Positions 45,437 to 55,957 of a stretch of DNA of 64,000 bases are shown in pieces. Position 1 is the first letter of the stretch, and each line of letters begins with the position of its first letter. The translations under genes and the position numbers were made by a program. Below the pieces are notes generated by a model. It did not search any database, was not told the DNA's origin, and saw only the letters and a program-made list of their open reading frames with translations. Origin of the DNA: Chalara sp. BL73 (taxonomy: Eukaryota; Ascomycota; Leotiomycetes; Helotiales); assembly GCA_918026815.1 (NCBI GenBank), contig CAKJVC010000021.1, forward strand, positions 744,001 through 808,000, written 5' to 3'.

Positions 45437-48129
45437 CTAAACTCCCGTGGGTGGTTTCGGAGGCAGAGTGGCTGGATTACCGTAGGCAGGCAAATGGTTT
45501 CCGATTTGACCGCCGTGAGGCATCCCCTGCATGACTTGTGGTGGTGGTACTTGCATACCAGAAGGAAACTGTGCACCTGGTCCCATCCCATGGGAAGTAC
45601 TCTGGTTACCTGGGTGCATCATGGTTCTGTGAGCCATATGAGGAGATGCATGGTAAGAGGGTAGCGAGTTATTCGAACCCTGACGTACCATACCATACCC
45701 TGTTCCATTACTGAACTTTTGCTGAGGTGGAGTATAGGAATTGTACGTTAAATGTGGAGATCCATGATGTGATACACTTTGAGGAACTGGCAATCCGGCG
45801 CTACCGGGTACAAATGGGTGAGTCTTGGGATTGAACGCATGGCGATTGAAGCTCCCCGGAATTGGATGTTGACTCTTAGGGTCGGCTGGGTTGATTGTAC
45901 TCGGAAGTTGACCATATTGATAGGGAATAGAATTCTGTGACCCTCCGACCATAGGGCCACGAGGTTGTTGTGGAGGCGGCTGCTGGATATATGCAGGTTG
46001 ATACATACTTTGCTGCGGCCATTGCTGGGGTAAAATAGGAGGAGATTGGACAGGCGATCCATATGCTGTCATTGGTGCACTATATGGCTGTGCACGACCT
46101 TGATTTTGCTGAGGGAACTGCTTGATGACATTAGCTTCCTCTACGTAGAACTCAAAATCCTGAAGACTTACAGCTGGCATTGTGTTGTAAGGCTGCATGG
46201 TACCATTGCTCATCATAGATTGGTTGTACTGCATGTTTGGAGGCACAAACTGTTGGGGCATTTGGTTCTGATATATTTGGGAACTACTGTTAAACTGTTG
46301 GGGAACCATTGGGGAGTACTGAGGTCCTGGGACCCAGGTTGGAGTCTGCTGAGGTGGATAGTATGGTGTGTACTGGGAACGGGGATCAAAGTCTCCCGAG
46401 TCATCACGGCGCTGCTTCGCAGGCTTATTTTTCTTGACCTGGCCTGACTTGTCTTTATTGGAGACAGAACTGGAACGAGACATTTCATTGCCATCGTCAG
46501 TGTCTTGAAATAGTTAGAAGCAACTTTGCCTTTATGTGGATTGTGTCCGTACCTAATGCACCATCACTTGTTTTCTCATCCATGTTGCCGAATATGCGCT
46601 CTCGAGCCTTGTTATAAGCAGCCTCTCGTTCTTCTCGTGAGAGCCTAGAGAGGTTAGCCATATAATCCTCAGGTACTAAAACCACATACTTCTCTTTTGC
46701 CGAGAGCGAGTTCTTGTCCTTGCCATCGCTCCCAGTTTCGGAGGTTGTCTTCGAGGGACTAGGACCTGTATCGCCATCGCCTCCTCTACGCATAATCTTC
46801 ATTGCTGGCAGTGTTGGTGGAGGAGTGTTCGTATTGGTTGGTGGATTTGAGATGCTCTGTAATGGCGGCGGGAGTCTACAGAAAGGGGTTCGAAATATAC
46901 GAATTGACCCTGCGACACCTGCAGTGTCAACCTGGTGCGTCATATGATAGTAGTCTGCAAGCTTGTGTGTGAGCATTCTACAAAAGGAGTTACAAGGAGG
47001 AAGATCAATGAATGGCTCCCTGTGATGTGGTTAGTAACACTCTGATTGCAGACTGCTTGCCATGCTGTCCATAAGATTATTTCTACTTACTGCGAGTTTT
47101 TCACAAACTGAATAACTTCCTGCTCAAGCCGCAACAAGAAGATACGGTCCTTGGACGATTCTAATGCCTCTAAAAGCTTTTCGTCTGGTGTCTGGCGGTA
47201 GAATAGATTGAAGGCATCGGGAGTTCCATCAACCCCTACGAGAGGTTGTGGTTTGATTTCGTCACTAACTTGCTGCCCAGATGAACCACTTTGGGGTGTA
47301 ATGATTCCTGGGTGCTGTCGCTCCTGCATAGGTAAAATGTTCCGTCTGTCGTTTGTATCATACATTTGGCTACGATATGCACGGGCTGCTGCTTCTGACC
47401 CGATCCTCGAACCTGCTACAATGGAACCTCGCCCGGAAAATGTATCATCATCTTCAGCAGCTTTGACGCTTGCGCTATCATCTGGGCGTAATGATTCCTT
47501 TTCATCCAATGCGAATGTTGTTCCAGAAGTGATGCTCTTTCCATCAAGGCTTGGCGGCTTGGTGCCTAGTTCAGACTCTGAGTCCACCCGGTTGAAAGCA
47601 TCTTCTGAAAATCCATCAATCGAGTCGGACTTGCTCGTGGTAGCTGTAGTACCCGATCCATTGACAACCAAGCTTGGCATGGGCTCGTTGAAGTTTAGAG
47701 CTTCTACAGAAAGAACAAGGCTGGATTCGCTACCAGCTTGCAATGCTTCTGCGGACGGTGCTCCCTCCCCCGAATTCGATAATCGCCCGCCAGCTGACCT
47801 TATTTGATCAGCAACGTAGTTGTGCTGCTCCTGTCCATTTTGTCCAGTTGGTTGAACTGTTCTCTGCTCCCGGTCCTGACTGACAACAACTAGCGATTTA
47901 TTTTCTTTCAAAGAATCGCGGGTGGGCGTCGATGCAGCAATCGTTGCAAAGGAAGCGAGGGTCAGATTTTCTTTTCCTCCTGAGGCGGCCACCTAGAGAA
48001 ATGAATGATTAGCATGATGCCACAAAGAATGTCGTTGACCTGAAAAGATCCACGTTAGTAAGCCATAGAATAACCAACCTTTGCCCAAGGCATCCTAGAT
48101 GGGTCCGCAGATACGGGCGCAGTAGCCAT
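45437..48129 (-). CDS. R3H and SUZ domain RNA-binding protein (Rbs1-like)
   Basis: Four exons: 48129-48079, 47992-47091, 47019-46553, 46503-45437; 828 residues. The first exon encodes MATAPVSADPSRMPWAK. After a 280-residue S/D/E-rich disordered part comes the R3H domain: LESSKDRIFLLRLEQEVIQF, then EPFIDLPPCNSFCRMLTHKL and ADYYHMTHQVD. The SUZ motif follows (MKIMRRGG, LSREEREAAYNKARERIFG). The last 350 residues are Q/P/Y/M/N-rich and prion-like (PQQFNSSSQIYQNQMPQQF). R3H-SUZ proteins bind single-stranded RNA or DNA; the yeast relative Rbs1 influences RNA polymerase III. Intron 3 ends in TTCAAG rather than a pyrimidine-rich acceptor but keeps frame (GALDTDDGNE). Intron 1 contains a TACTAAC and TTTTCAG too close to the donor to be used. 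Confidence 0.87.
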
Positions 48130-48856
48130 ATTGGCAGAAGTCCTCCTTGATGGTCTCCCTCCGCAGAATAAATGAATGTGGTCGTCGGTCCAGAGCGAAA
48201 TGATGTAAATTGATCGCAACCAGGCGAGGTGGTGCCCAGAGAAACAAAGCCTTTGAAGTAAAGTAATTAAGGGAGAAAATTAGCAGGAGCGCCTGGTAAA
48301 TAGACGAAACATTTGGTCATTGTCCTGGCTGACAGGCTGTAGGTGATGTAGGTGAATTATAGGGAACTGTGATGAGGTTGGGGTTCGCAAGGTCGTTTGG
48401 GTTATGGATTGTATCGTCTTTGCTTGCCGATGGCCCTCGTACGACTACGATCCAAGGCGGTGTTACGATATCTCCCAGACTTTTAAGAATCTAGCAGGAG
48501 ATAACACTTGAATTGCGTGTGTGGAGGTATAGTGGGAGTCAGCTCATCTTCTCCCGCTGCTGATGTGAAAGCTACAAGTAACAATAAGTGCTGGTGTCTT
48601 GAGTGATAATTTCAGCCCTCCGAATTTTAGCGCCAAAACCCCTGTCTGTCTGGCAACTGCGTAAAGTCCTGCCTTTAGGAAGCCTTATTGCCATGACCTC
48701 CTGATATTTGACATCGACAAGGCATGCACCATTGAATTCTGACATTCACGCTATACCAGTCATTTCATCCCGCAACGAGTCACTGGGTCTAAAGACATTA
48801 GATGCTTTCTGGTTAACACTCTCTTAAGCCCCATCTCTTATCAACCCACAGCTACA

Positions 48857-50083
48857 ATGCACCACTACGGAAGAGGTGGCCCCTCAAGAGCCACAGCCTC
48901 AACAACTTGCCAGAAATGTTTGAAAAAAGATATGTGTTTCCTTGGCTTCCCCTTTTGCGTATATTGGGACTAATCTTACTTCACGTCACTATAGTTATGA
49001 ATGCAAAGCCGTCGTTCAGGAACGGCCCTATGTCTCTCGGCCCTCCAGAACACAGCAGCTGTTCAATCCTAGGCTAGTTCCTAAGCTTACTAGTGATGCC
49101 CCAAAGGACCTCTTAAGAAAGTAGGTTTGCTTCAGAAATCCTTCATAGCATTCGTCTGTTATGTCCCTGCAGAGCCCATCCATGCTCATTATATCCTGAA
49201 GTTGGCGATACGCACCCTCCTCTGGTTGTACTAGTCTTTGATACACAAATTTTTTAAATTGAATTATAGTTTTTGATTAGTAGTTTTTCGGAAATTGGTG
49301 TATCTACAGTTCAAGTGTAACATCATCAAAGTCTTTATTCATGCGGTAGGATATGAATAGATTAGGCTGCTTCAAGAGCAAAGCTTTGTGCCCACACTTT
49401 CATAAGTACATGCCACTCAAGCTATATACTTACAACTTATTTCTAGGAAGGGTGTCGCCGACGACCAATTAGCCAAACTAGAGCAGGAGCGAGGCCGGAA
49501 GCGCGAGCTGCGAAGTGAAGAACCAGAAGCGAAAACTGGTTCAAAAAGAAGGCGATCTGCCTCTTCGTCGGAGTCTGTCTCCACAATTTCAACGAATATT
49601 TCTAGATCACCCTCAGGCTCGCATGCACGCTCGCCTTCGGCACGAGGACGATCCAGAGATAGTCCGGCTAGAACTCGAGGGAATAATCAATCAACGGAGC
49701 ATCAAGATAGTGTGCTTTCACGTCAATCACTTCAAACATCCCGACGTTCCACCAGTTTCAGCAACGAGAGAAAGAGACGGAGAGGTTCATTTTCTTCCAG
49801 TGACTCGTTCATTTCAGAAGATGGCAAATACTATGATCGCCGCTCCGGAGAGAAAGTGAGTCGTAGAAGATTCAGTGAGCATAGTCCTCCAGGACGAGGG
49901 AGACGAACCGAGGATGAGGGATTTCAAGAATCAAGAACCGGGCCTTCATCGATTCATAAGCCCTTAGACGATGAATATCCACGCACTGGCTTCGGTAGTA
50001 GCACTAATAGAGCTCGAGAAAGGACCTTGAGCCCTTTCAGCCGGAGACGGGCTTTGACCCATGCGATGGGATCTGGAGTCTAA
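48857..50083 (+). CDS. ZCCHC10-type zinc-knuckle protein with RS-like tail
   Basis: Exons 48857-48929, 48985-49120 and 49447-50083; 281 residues. The model needs an AT-AC intron (48930-48984), which gives CQKCLKKGHYSYECK, a perfect C-X2-C-X4-H-X4-C knuckle (C18, C21, H26, C31), followed by ERPYVSRPSRTQQL. This order (CQKC...GH.-.YEC... RPSRT) matches the ZCCHC10 family. The canonical GT-AG choice (48934-48994) is also in frame but deletes the His. Intron 2 is long (326 nt). The remainder is rich in S/R/E with RS and SR dipeptides (RRRSASSSESVS), like splicing-associated proteins, and ends in TLSPFSRRRALTHAMG. An RNA-related role is inferred. The gene is divergent from the R3H gene (727 bases). 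Confidence 0.85.
48930..48984 (+). other. Putative AT-AC intron (U2-type signals)
   Basis: A 55-nt interval beginning ATATGTGTTT and ending CTTACTTCAC, with GACTAAT as a U2-type branch site about ten bases from the end. Apart from the terminal bases (A instead of G at the start, C instead of G at the end) it looks like a normal fungal intron. Removal restores the family's KGHYSYEC. The AT-AC reading is my inference from the zinc-knuckle requirement; no RNA evidence is available. Confidence 0.6.
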
Positions 50084-50607
50084 GCATATGAAAGTGTGAT
50101 AACCCATCAATCGCGGTTAGTACTTGCCACTCTATGCTACTAGGAGTTGGGGGAGGAGAAAAAGTTGGAGGGATTATTGTCTTAGAAGAAGAGCTGATGG
50201 TGAGGAGGACAATGCCATCGTTGCTCTGGACTATGCATATATCGTTTTGAAGGTTGATTGCCTATACATTGAGTAGTAGGTCGCACTTCTATCTGCTTCA
50301 TTGCAACAAAGGAGCAATGTTCCGCGGTTTTGACGATTCTTCAGCCCGCGTTGGATTGGGAAATGGCAGCCCGGACTAAGTTGAAGAAGTTTGATTACGA
50401 GGCATCATGAGCATATCAAAACTTAGACACATCATATGTTGATGAGGAACATGCTTCTCTAATTCTTTGCACAAAAATCGCCCAATAGATACCATAGTCG
50501 CGGCCATAATTTCACACTTTCCGTGGAACGCCAGAACGCCAGTGCTCCCGTCCTTTGCCATGTTTTTATGCAGTCGCCCCGAGTTAACACTTATCTGATG
50601 TTTATGT

Positions 50608-51222
50608 TCATAGCATCTCTTCATCTTCCGCTTCCCTCCGCTCTTCCTCCTCCTCCTCCCTCTCCCGTAGCTTCACGCCCTCAACAAGAGCCACACCCTC
50701 CATCCCCATCTCCTCTCCTCCTTCGCTTGCGCTGATAGTTCCATTCCCAGCCTTAGCCCTTTGAGCTCCTTCAATCCTCTCCCTCACGAGTCTCGCAATA
50801 GCGTTGTCTGTCCTAACGTTCAAAACCTCCAACTTCTTATCTAAGTCTCTCTTCAGGTCCCAATTTGGCTTCTTAGGTTGAAGCTTGAACAGATCCACGC
50901 CTTTGTCGTCTTCTTCTTCCTCCGCTGCCTTTTTCCTAACATCTTCTGCGACCTTCTCTGCCTGTTGCTCTAACGTTGGATTCTCGAGCGTTGCAGTGGG
51001 TGGTGCCTCAAAACCAAGCTTTGGGCCTTTCGCATCTGGGTCATAATTTCGTCCTGACAGATGTAGCTTTGCGACATCTGGTTCGACGGGTGGTGACGGC
51101 GACCGTGTTGATTCTGGAGCTACTACTTCGTCGCCCGGCTGCTTGCGCTTCAAAAATTTCAGCTTAGCAAGGCGAGCTTTGCGCTCATCTGCAGCAGCTC
51201 CTAGGCTCGCATATGTAGACAT
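50608..51222 (-). CDS. cwf18: Pre-mRNA splicing factor Cwf18/CCDC12
   Basis: Single exon, 204 residues from ATG 51222 (MSTYASLGAAADERKARLAK); an in-frame ATG seven codons upstream (MVPYIII) is less likely. The family blocks are present: RKARLAKLKFLKRKQ, LHLSGRNYDPDAKGPKLGFE and the block KKPNWDLKRDLDKKLEVLN followed by VRTDNAIARLVRERIE. Cwf18 (human CCDC12) is a component of the Prp19-associated/activated spliceosome. The C-terminus is a highly charged helix (KLREREEEEEERREAEDEE). The gene is divergent from the PPR gene with only 195 bases between start codons. Confidence 0.92.
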   Translation of the reverse strand: MSTYASLGAAADERKARLAKLKFLKRKQPGDEVVAPESTRSPSPPVEPDVAKLHLSGRNYDPDAKGPKLGFEAPPTATLENPTLEQQAEKVAEDVRKKAAEEEEDDKGVDLFKLQPKKPNWDLKRDLDKKLEVLNVRTDNAIARLVRERIEGAQRAKAGNGTISASEGGEEMGMEGVALVEGVKLREREEEEEERREAEDEEML

Positions 51223-51341
51223 AATTATGATATAGGGTACCACAAGTAAATTGACGTTGCGGCCATATCTCTTGCCAAGCCTATAAATTTCTCAGCCTTG
51301 CCTATTCCCCGTCTCTCCTAGACCCACCAAAAAAAACATAC

Positions 51342-51437
51342 ATGGACGCACTGCAGGGCTACGGTTCAGATTACATCGTTCATCCACATCGCCATGTAGA
51401 AAAGCTTGCAGCAGCTGATGCCTTTACGTCCAGATAG
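51342..51437 (+). other. Upstream ORF overlapping the PPR start codon
   Basis: ATG 51342 opens a 31-codon frame (MDALQGYGSDYIVHPHRHVE...) ending at TAG 51435-51437, in a different frame from and overlapping the main ATG at 51418. If it is in the mRNA, ribosomes translating it pass the main start, so it should repress or tune expression. Whether it lies within the transcript is not known. Confidence 0.45.
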
Positions 51438-54400
51438 ATTAATGAGATCCTGGTCAACGACAGATTCTCCAATCCTACCTTTCCTCGCGCCTCGGGCCTT
51501 TGCACCATGGCCATTCCCTGGCCGAAGAGCCTATTCTGGCAGTCAAGCAATTCTTAACACCAAGAGACAGGAGGGCTATTCTTGCAAGCCCCAACTAACC
51601 GCATATGAGGTCAAGGAGAATACTTATTCAGAATCACTCGTTTCCAAATCGCATTCAGGACTTGAAGCCAAACCATTGCGGATCAAAAAATATATGATCA
51701 ACCTACCGCCTGATCAGTATCATCAACGGCAACATAAAGAAGGAGAGGGAGCTTACATATCTCAAAAGCTTATCCACAAGGAAAATAAGAATGGTTTTCA
51801 AAACTCGTCAGTCAATGGAGTGCAGGCTCGGGTTCAGCCAGAAAAAGCGACAAAATCGCTTCTGCCCACATACTCGACTATAGATCGTAGCTCAATAAGC
51901 TTTGCCCGAAAATTCGGGCCATTCGAGAGCACGTATGGATTTGTCCGATTACTCAAGCCCCTGGAAACACCGCAAGATCAGGTCAGGCTGGAACGTCCGA
52001 CTCAATCTCTTCTGATCACGAACCCGTCAGCAAAACGCAGCCTGCGACGTGTTATCCATTCAGACCCTTGGATTCGGACACAAAGATTACCATCGAAGCA
52101 TTGTCCAAAAGATGTTAGTAAAATACCGCATCAATACAGTGATCATGAAGGTTCTCGAATAGTTCAACATAAAAACAGAAGCGTATACCAGTCTAAGCCC
52201 AGGAATTTGATAAGTGTCTGGCGAAGCATGCCATCTTGGAGCAAGAGAGAAAGGGCAAAATTAGCCAAGAGAATTACTCGACCAAGATTGTCTACGAAAG
52301 GCTCAAGGCTGTATTACATACTCGGGTCCAAGCTCAAAAGGCGAAGGATATATGTGGATGGCGTGATTAAACAAATGAAGCCTGTACAGCTCTATTCGGC
52401 CTTCGAAGGAGATATAAGGATGCCACCACGAGCTGCTAGGCGTCGGTTATCCCAGATCCGTGTTGTTCATGCTATCCAGGCTAGGAAGCAAGCTCTTAGC
52501 GACCCAGGTCGAGGAATCCCCAACGTTGTCAGTTTCTGGACTCCTATAACTGAGTGGGAGCAATCATGGCACAAACGGTTTTCTCTCATCGAAGCAAGGC
52601 ACACCGGGTGCCTAAGTGCATGGCCATCGGGGCTTTCTCGGAACCTTAAGGTTCGCAGACACAAGTTCTTGCTACCCAATCGATTGAAACGGAATCTCAT
52701 GGAACATGAGTCCTCTGAAACGCTTCACCATTCGTGGATAAATCTTCCACGAGCAGTCAGGGCTAGATATTGGCTAGATCTCATGTGTACAACTCTTCAA
52801 TATCATCCTCAAAATGCACTAAAGGTTCTAGTTGGGACGTATACTGCACCTTATCCTCCGGGTTATGCTGTCGGAAACTGCCTCGACTCTCTTATATCAC
52901 GCTTTCTACTTCTTAAACGGTCAACCACAAAGATTTGTGGAAAGCCGCAACCAATAGCTACCGTTGAGCGTGAATCCCCCGAATCTCGTGCAATATGTCG
53001 GGCCGTTCTCGAAATTTTACATGCTGGGCCTGGAGATGTATGGTTAAGATCAAAGTCACTATACGTTCTGATCAAGAATCTTGATATCAAGAGCTTGAAA
53101 AGGCTTTATTCGGCAAAAAAAGTTCAGGTAAAGTACTGGAATCAATACAGACTGATCCAACTCGCATATCGTTTTGCTAAGGAGAACGAGCCTGAAATAG
53201 CCATACAAGTCTTGGGACAAATAAAGAAGCAGGGAGTTGATTTCAACTCTCCTTCTATGCTCAATCTCTTCTCAGAGCTTCTTCAGTTGAAGCGGAAGTC
53301 TCGCGACAATGTCTATTCCGATTCTGATATATGGAAATTTGTAACGTCATGTGGCTTGAAGCCAACAATCTATCACTATAATATTCTCATCAAAAATTCT
53401 TCGGAACGGGGGGACTTTACCACTGGATGGGCCATTCATGATGCCATGATACAAGATGGCATGCCTCCGGACGCCGTCACGTATTCAACACTGCTCACAG
53501 CCGCCAAGGCCCAGTTAGACCTGCCTACGATTCAGCGCATTCTCAGTCTGATTGAGAAGAACAATATTCCCTTGACGCCTTATGTCGCAACTGATTACTT
53601 GCATTATATATATCTCTTTTATCGGCATGAAAACGAGAGCAGTTTCCCGGGCGAGGGCCAAGATGATCATGCACTGATTAACCGGCGCTCTAGAGTCTTT
53701 GAACACATACTCCCAATCTTTCGCAGATACTTTGATGTTAAGCCATTAGCCGCAGCTATAACGTCTGTTCCTGAGCCACAGTCAAGCACTGATAAACAAT
53801 CTGACACAAAGGTGGAGCCACCAAGCGAAGCATTAAACATCATGTTCACTGCACTTTTTTATGGGATAACCACTCCCAACCAGGTTGTGGAGGCATATGC
53901 AGTCTTCCGTGGTCTCCTATTTTCCTGCGAAAATCCCCGCTATATAGAACTTTTGCATCGGGTTGAGGTTTATAATGGTTTCCTCACGGCATTTGGGAGG
54001 TTTGCCGAGACTCTAGATAGATGTCCCAAAGTCGTTGAAGATATGCTCGCTTTATCTAAGATCAAGACAGGTTCTATTCAGTCGAATCACATCGCTACAA
54101 CGAATTGGATGACTTCAATACAACCTGTAGCTGGAAAGCTAAAGGTAGAGCCAAATACTCGTACCTGGAATATCTTGCTGAACATCTACATGTCTCACCA
54201 ACAATCTCATGCAGCTCAGCGGGTCCTTGAGATCATGCGACAACGAGGCATTCGACCTACTCCGGTCACCTGGGGTATTATGGCCATGGGATATTCGAAA
54301 TTGCAAGATATCGATGGAACTCTCAACGCCGTCAATGAACTCAACCGTGCAGCTGCAGCTGATTCCAAGGAATATACATATGGCGTCCAGGCCATGGGCA

Positions 54401-54531
54401 ATATCAGGAATACGAAGAGTCTATATGCTACTATGGAGGCTATGGAGAATCAGAGACTAAAACAGGCTGCTCTACCGATGAATAGTAAGGGTGGCTCGGC
54501 TCTGGCAGAAGCAACTGTGGACGAGCGCTAA
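51418..54531 (+). CDS. Mitochondrial pentatricopeptide repeat (PPR) protein
   Basis: Uninterrupted frame, 1037 residues from ATG 51418 (MPLRPDRLMRSWSTT). The first 45 residues are rich in R, S, P and A, lack acidic residues apart from two D, and end in GRRAYSG, so they resemble a mitochondrial presequence with an R-2/R-3 cleavage site. Residues 45 to about 420 are highly basic. PPR units are clear in LKPTIYHYNILIKNSSERGD, MPPDAVTYSTLLTAAKAQLD, VEPNTRTWNILLNIYMSHQQ and IRPTPVTWGIMAMGYSKLQD. PPR proteins bind organellar RNA and act in its processing, stability or translation; the target is unknown. A further open frame downstream (54583-54741) may be an additional terminal exon. The long single exon is unusual for this window. 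Confidence 0.9.
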   Translation: MPLRPDRLMRSWSTTDSPILPFLAPRAFAPWPFPGRRAYSGSQAILNTKRQEGYSCKPQLTAYEVKENTYSESLVSKSHSGLEAKPLRIKKYMINLPPDQYHQRQHKEGEGAYISQKLIHKENKNGFQNSSVNGVQARVQPEKATKSLLPTYSTIDRSSISFARKFGPFESTYGFVRLLKPLETPQDQVRLERPTQSLLITNPSAKRSLRRVIHSDPWIRTQRLPSKHCPKDVSKIPHQYSDHEGSRIVQHKNRSVYQSKPRNLISVWRSMPSWSKRERAKLAKRITRPRLSTKGSRLYYILGSKLKRRRIYVDGVIKQMKPVQLYSAFEGDIRMPPRAARRRLSQIRVVHAIQARKQALSDPGRGIPNVVSFWTPITEWEQSWHKRFSLIEARHTGCLSAWPSGLSRNLKVRRHKFLLPNRLKRNLMEHESSETLHHSWINLPRAVRARYWLDLMCTTLQYHPQNALKVLVGTYTAPYPPGYAVGNCLDSLISRFLLLKRSTTKICGKPQPIATVERESPESRAICRAVLEILHAGPGDVWLRSKSLYVLIKNLDIKSLKRLYSAKKVQVKYWNQYRLIQLAYRFAKENEPEIAIQVLGQIKKQGVDFNSPSMLNLFSELLQLKRKSRDNVYSDSDIWKFVTSCGLKPTIYHYNILIKNSSERGDFTTGWAIHDAMIQDGMPPDAVTYSTLLTAAKAQLDLPTIQRILSLIEKNNIPLTPYVATDYLHYIYLFYRHENESSFPGEGQDDHALINRRSRVFEHILPIFRRYFDVKPLAAAITSVPEPQSSTDKQSDTKVEPPSEALNIMFTALFYGITTPNQVVEAYAVFRGLLFSCENPRYIELLHRVEVYNGFLTAFGRFAETLDRCPKVVEDMLALSKIKTGSIQSNHIATTNWMTSIQPVAGKLKVEPNTRTWNILLNIYMSHQQSHAAQRVLEIMRQRGIRPTPVTWGIMAMGYSKLQDIDGTLNAVNELNRAAAADSKEYTYGVQAMGNIRNTKSLYATMEAMENQRLKQAALPMNSKGGSALAEATVDER

Positions 54532-54582
54532 GGAGCTATAAAAGACCTCAGTCAAACAGATTAGCAAGAATCTGCTGATTAA

Positions 54583-54741
54583 TATACGTCTGAGAAGACC
54601 AATGCGGCGGAAGTCGCCTCGAAACAGGCGACTTCCGTTGAAGTAAATAGCGAAGGGCATGCCTATGATCCCAAGGAGGATGAGATAGAAGAGGTACCAT
54701 CTGATCTGACGTATAGCTTGCGTGGGTCAGCACCTAGATAA
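54583..54741 (+). other. Open, protein-like frame after the PPR stop, containing a hairpin
   Basis: 53 codons without a stop and without an ATG at the start, acidic and protein-like in composition (YDPKEDEIEEVPSDLTYSL), ending at TAA 54741. It may be a last exon of the PPR gene: joining at a weak GTGGAC donor inside ...EAEAT would keep frame with an acceptor TCTGAG. I could not find a convincing donor, so this stays a note rather than a coding exon. Confidence 0.3.
54608..54637. repeat. Perfect 12-bp inverted repeat (hairpin)
   Basis: CGGAAGTCGCCT (54608-54619), a loop of six (CGAAAC), then AGGCGACTTCCG (54626-54637). It starts 77 bases after the PPR stop codon and forms a strong stem-loop in either strand's RNA. 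Confidence 0.85.
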
Positions 54742-55279
54742 GCGACACTCAGTTTCAGCGGATGTGATGTAAAAATAAGCATAGAGAATGTACGCAACTA
54801 TAGATTTGTAATATCTAAATAATTGACAGATTTGGCCCTGTGTTCATTTACAACATACCTCAGTATCTGAATTAGTAGTGACTTATTACATTACGGGACA
54901 TGGGATTACCCTTCTGCTCGAACAAGTTCCCTCATCTAGCGTGGACTCCGTTGCATAAAGCACTTATCATAGGGAAAGTTTTCGGCATATATCCAGGTCT
55001 TTTAGATCAAAAATGTGGCAACGATGACAAGACACTTCGATGGGATTCCATATAGCTCATTTTAGCATGTATGAAAAAAATCCATCTTTCTGATGTTAGA
55101 TTGAATTCTGCAGAAATGGGCTTTAAAGGACCTTAATTGATCCTGACTCACAATTTCTTGATTACCTTTACATTACATTACTGAAGATACTCTAACCATA
55201 AAGCTATGAACTTTCATCTGTATCTGATCCCTTTTCATTTGCCTCCAAGCTGGATGAGTGAAGCGCCAACTCACGAGCC

Positions 55280-55957
55280 CTAGATCTCAAAAACTAACCG
55301 GGCCGCCCTTTCTTTAGCCTCCACAAGCCTCTCAAACCCACTCGCATACTTCTCAAACTCATCTCTAAAATACTTACTCTCAGAAAACCCTTCTACAAGC
55401 TCCATATCAGGATCATTCCATTCTATGTCCATCTCATGCTCTCCCCAACAACTAACCTTCTGCCGCATCTCCTCTAGCCTAGGCAACACACATTCCTTCA
55501 CATAAGGTAAAAGAGCCTTCGCGTGAAATCGACTGAGAAATAAAAACTTGCTTGAGATTTGGCAGAGCCGTTTAGCTGCCCTAGTATATCGGGCATAATC
55601 ATTCTCGTACATACCGCGTAGGATTAGACGGTTCTATAAGCAGTGCTTAACTTAGTGATTTAGTGCGAATATAAGTATCACATCGATGATCTCAGTAGGC
55701 AAGGCTGGAAGTGCGACATCCTCTCTGATATGAGATAAGAGTTTTCTGCAGGGAACTAAGCTAGTTGATGCTGGGTTCTGATCATTTTCATTTTGCTTGT
55801 TCGTCTGAAGTGGAGGTGCGATTGCCGATGATTTGTTCGGCGGCAGCAGGATGGGTTCTATGTTAGACCATCGAGCATCTGGCTGAGTGAGGCTACTGGT
55901 TGAGTTGTGCATGGGCCGTGACAATCCTAGCCCCTGCGCAATGCGTTTCAATCCCAT
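55280..55957 (-). CDS. Uncharacterised protein with F-box-like LPTEII motif
   Basis: Exons 55957-55682 and 55633-55280; 209 residues. The first exon has a polar, disordered head (HNSTSSLTQPDARWSNIEP) followed by LSHIREDVALPALPTEIID, which resembles the start of an F-box (LPxEI...). The intron (48 nt, GTGATA donor, CTTATAG acceptor) is needed because the unspliced frame stops soon after. The second exon is a helical domain rich in charged and aromatic residues (YENDYARYTRAAKRLCQISS; FLFLSRFHAKALLPYVKECV), ending in FERLVEAKERAARLVFEI. Fungal F-box-like proteins often begin with LPTEII and then a short divergent region; recruitment to an SCF ubiquitin ligase is only a suggestion. Confidence 0.55.

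Noticed and set aside
47208..47807. 199-codon plus-strand frame
   Set aside because: Antisense shadow of the S/D/E-rich exon 2 of the R3H-SUZ gene.
48040..48058. TACTAAC and TTTTCAG inside intron 1 of the R3H-SUZ gene as an earlier acceptor
   Set aside because: The intron would be only about 38 nt, and the downstream sequence would be out of frame; the CTCTAG acceptor at 47993 keeps frame.
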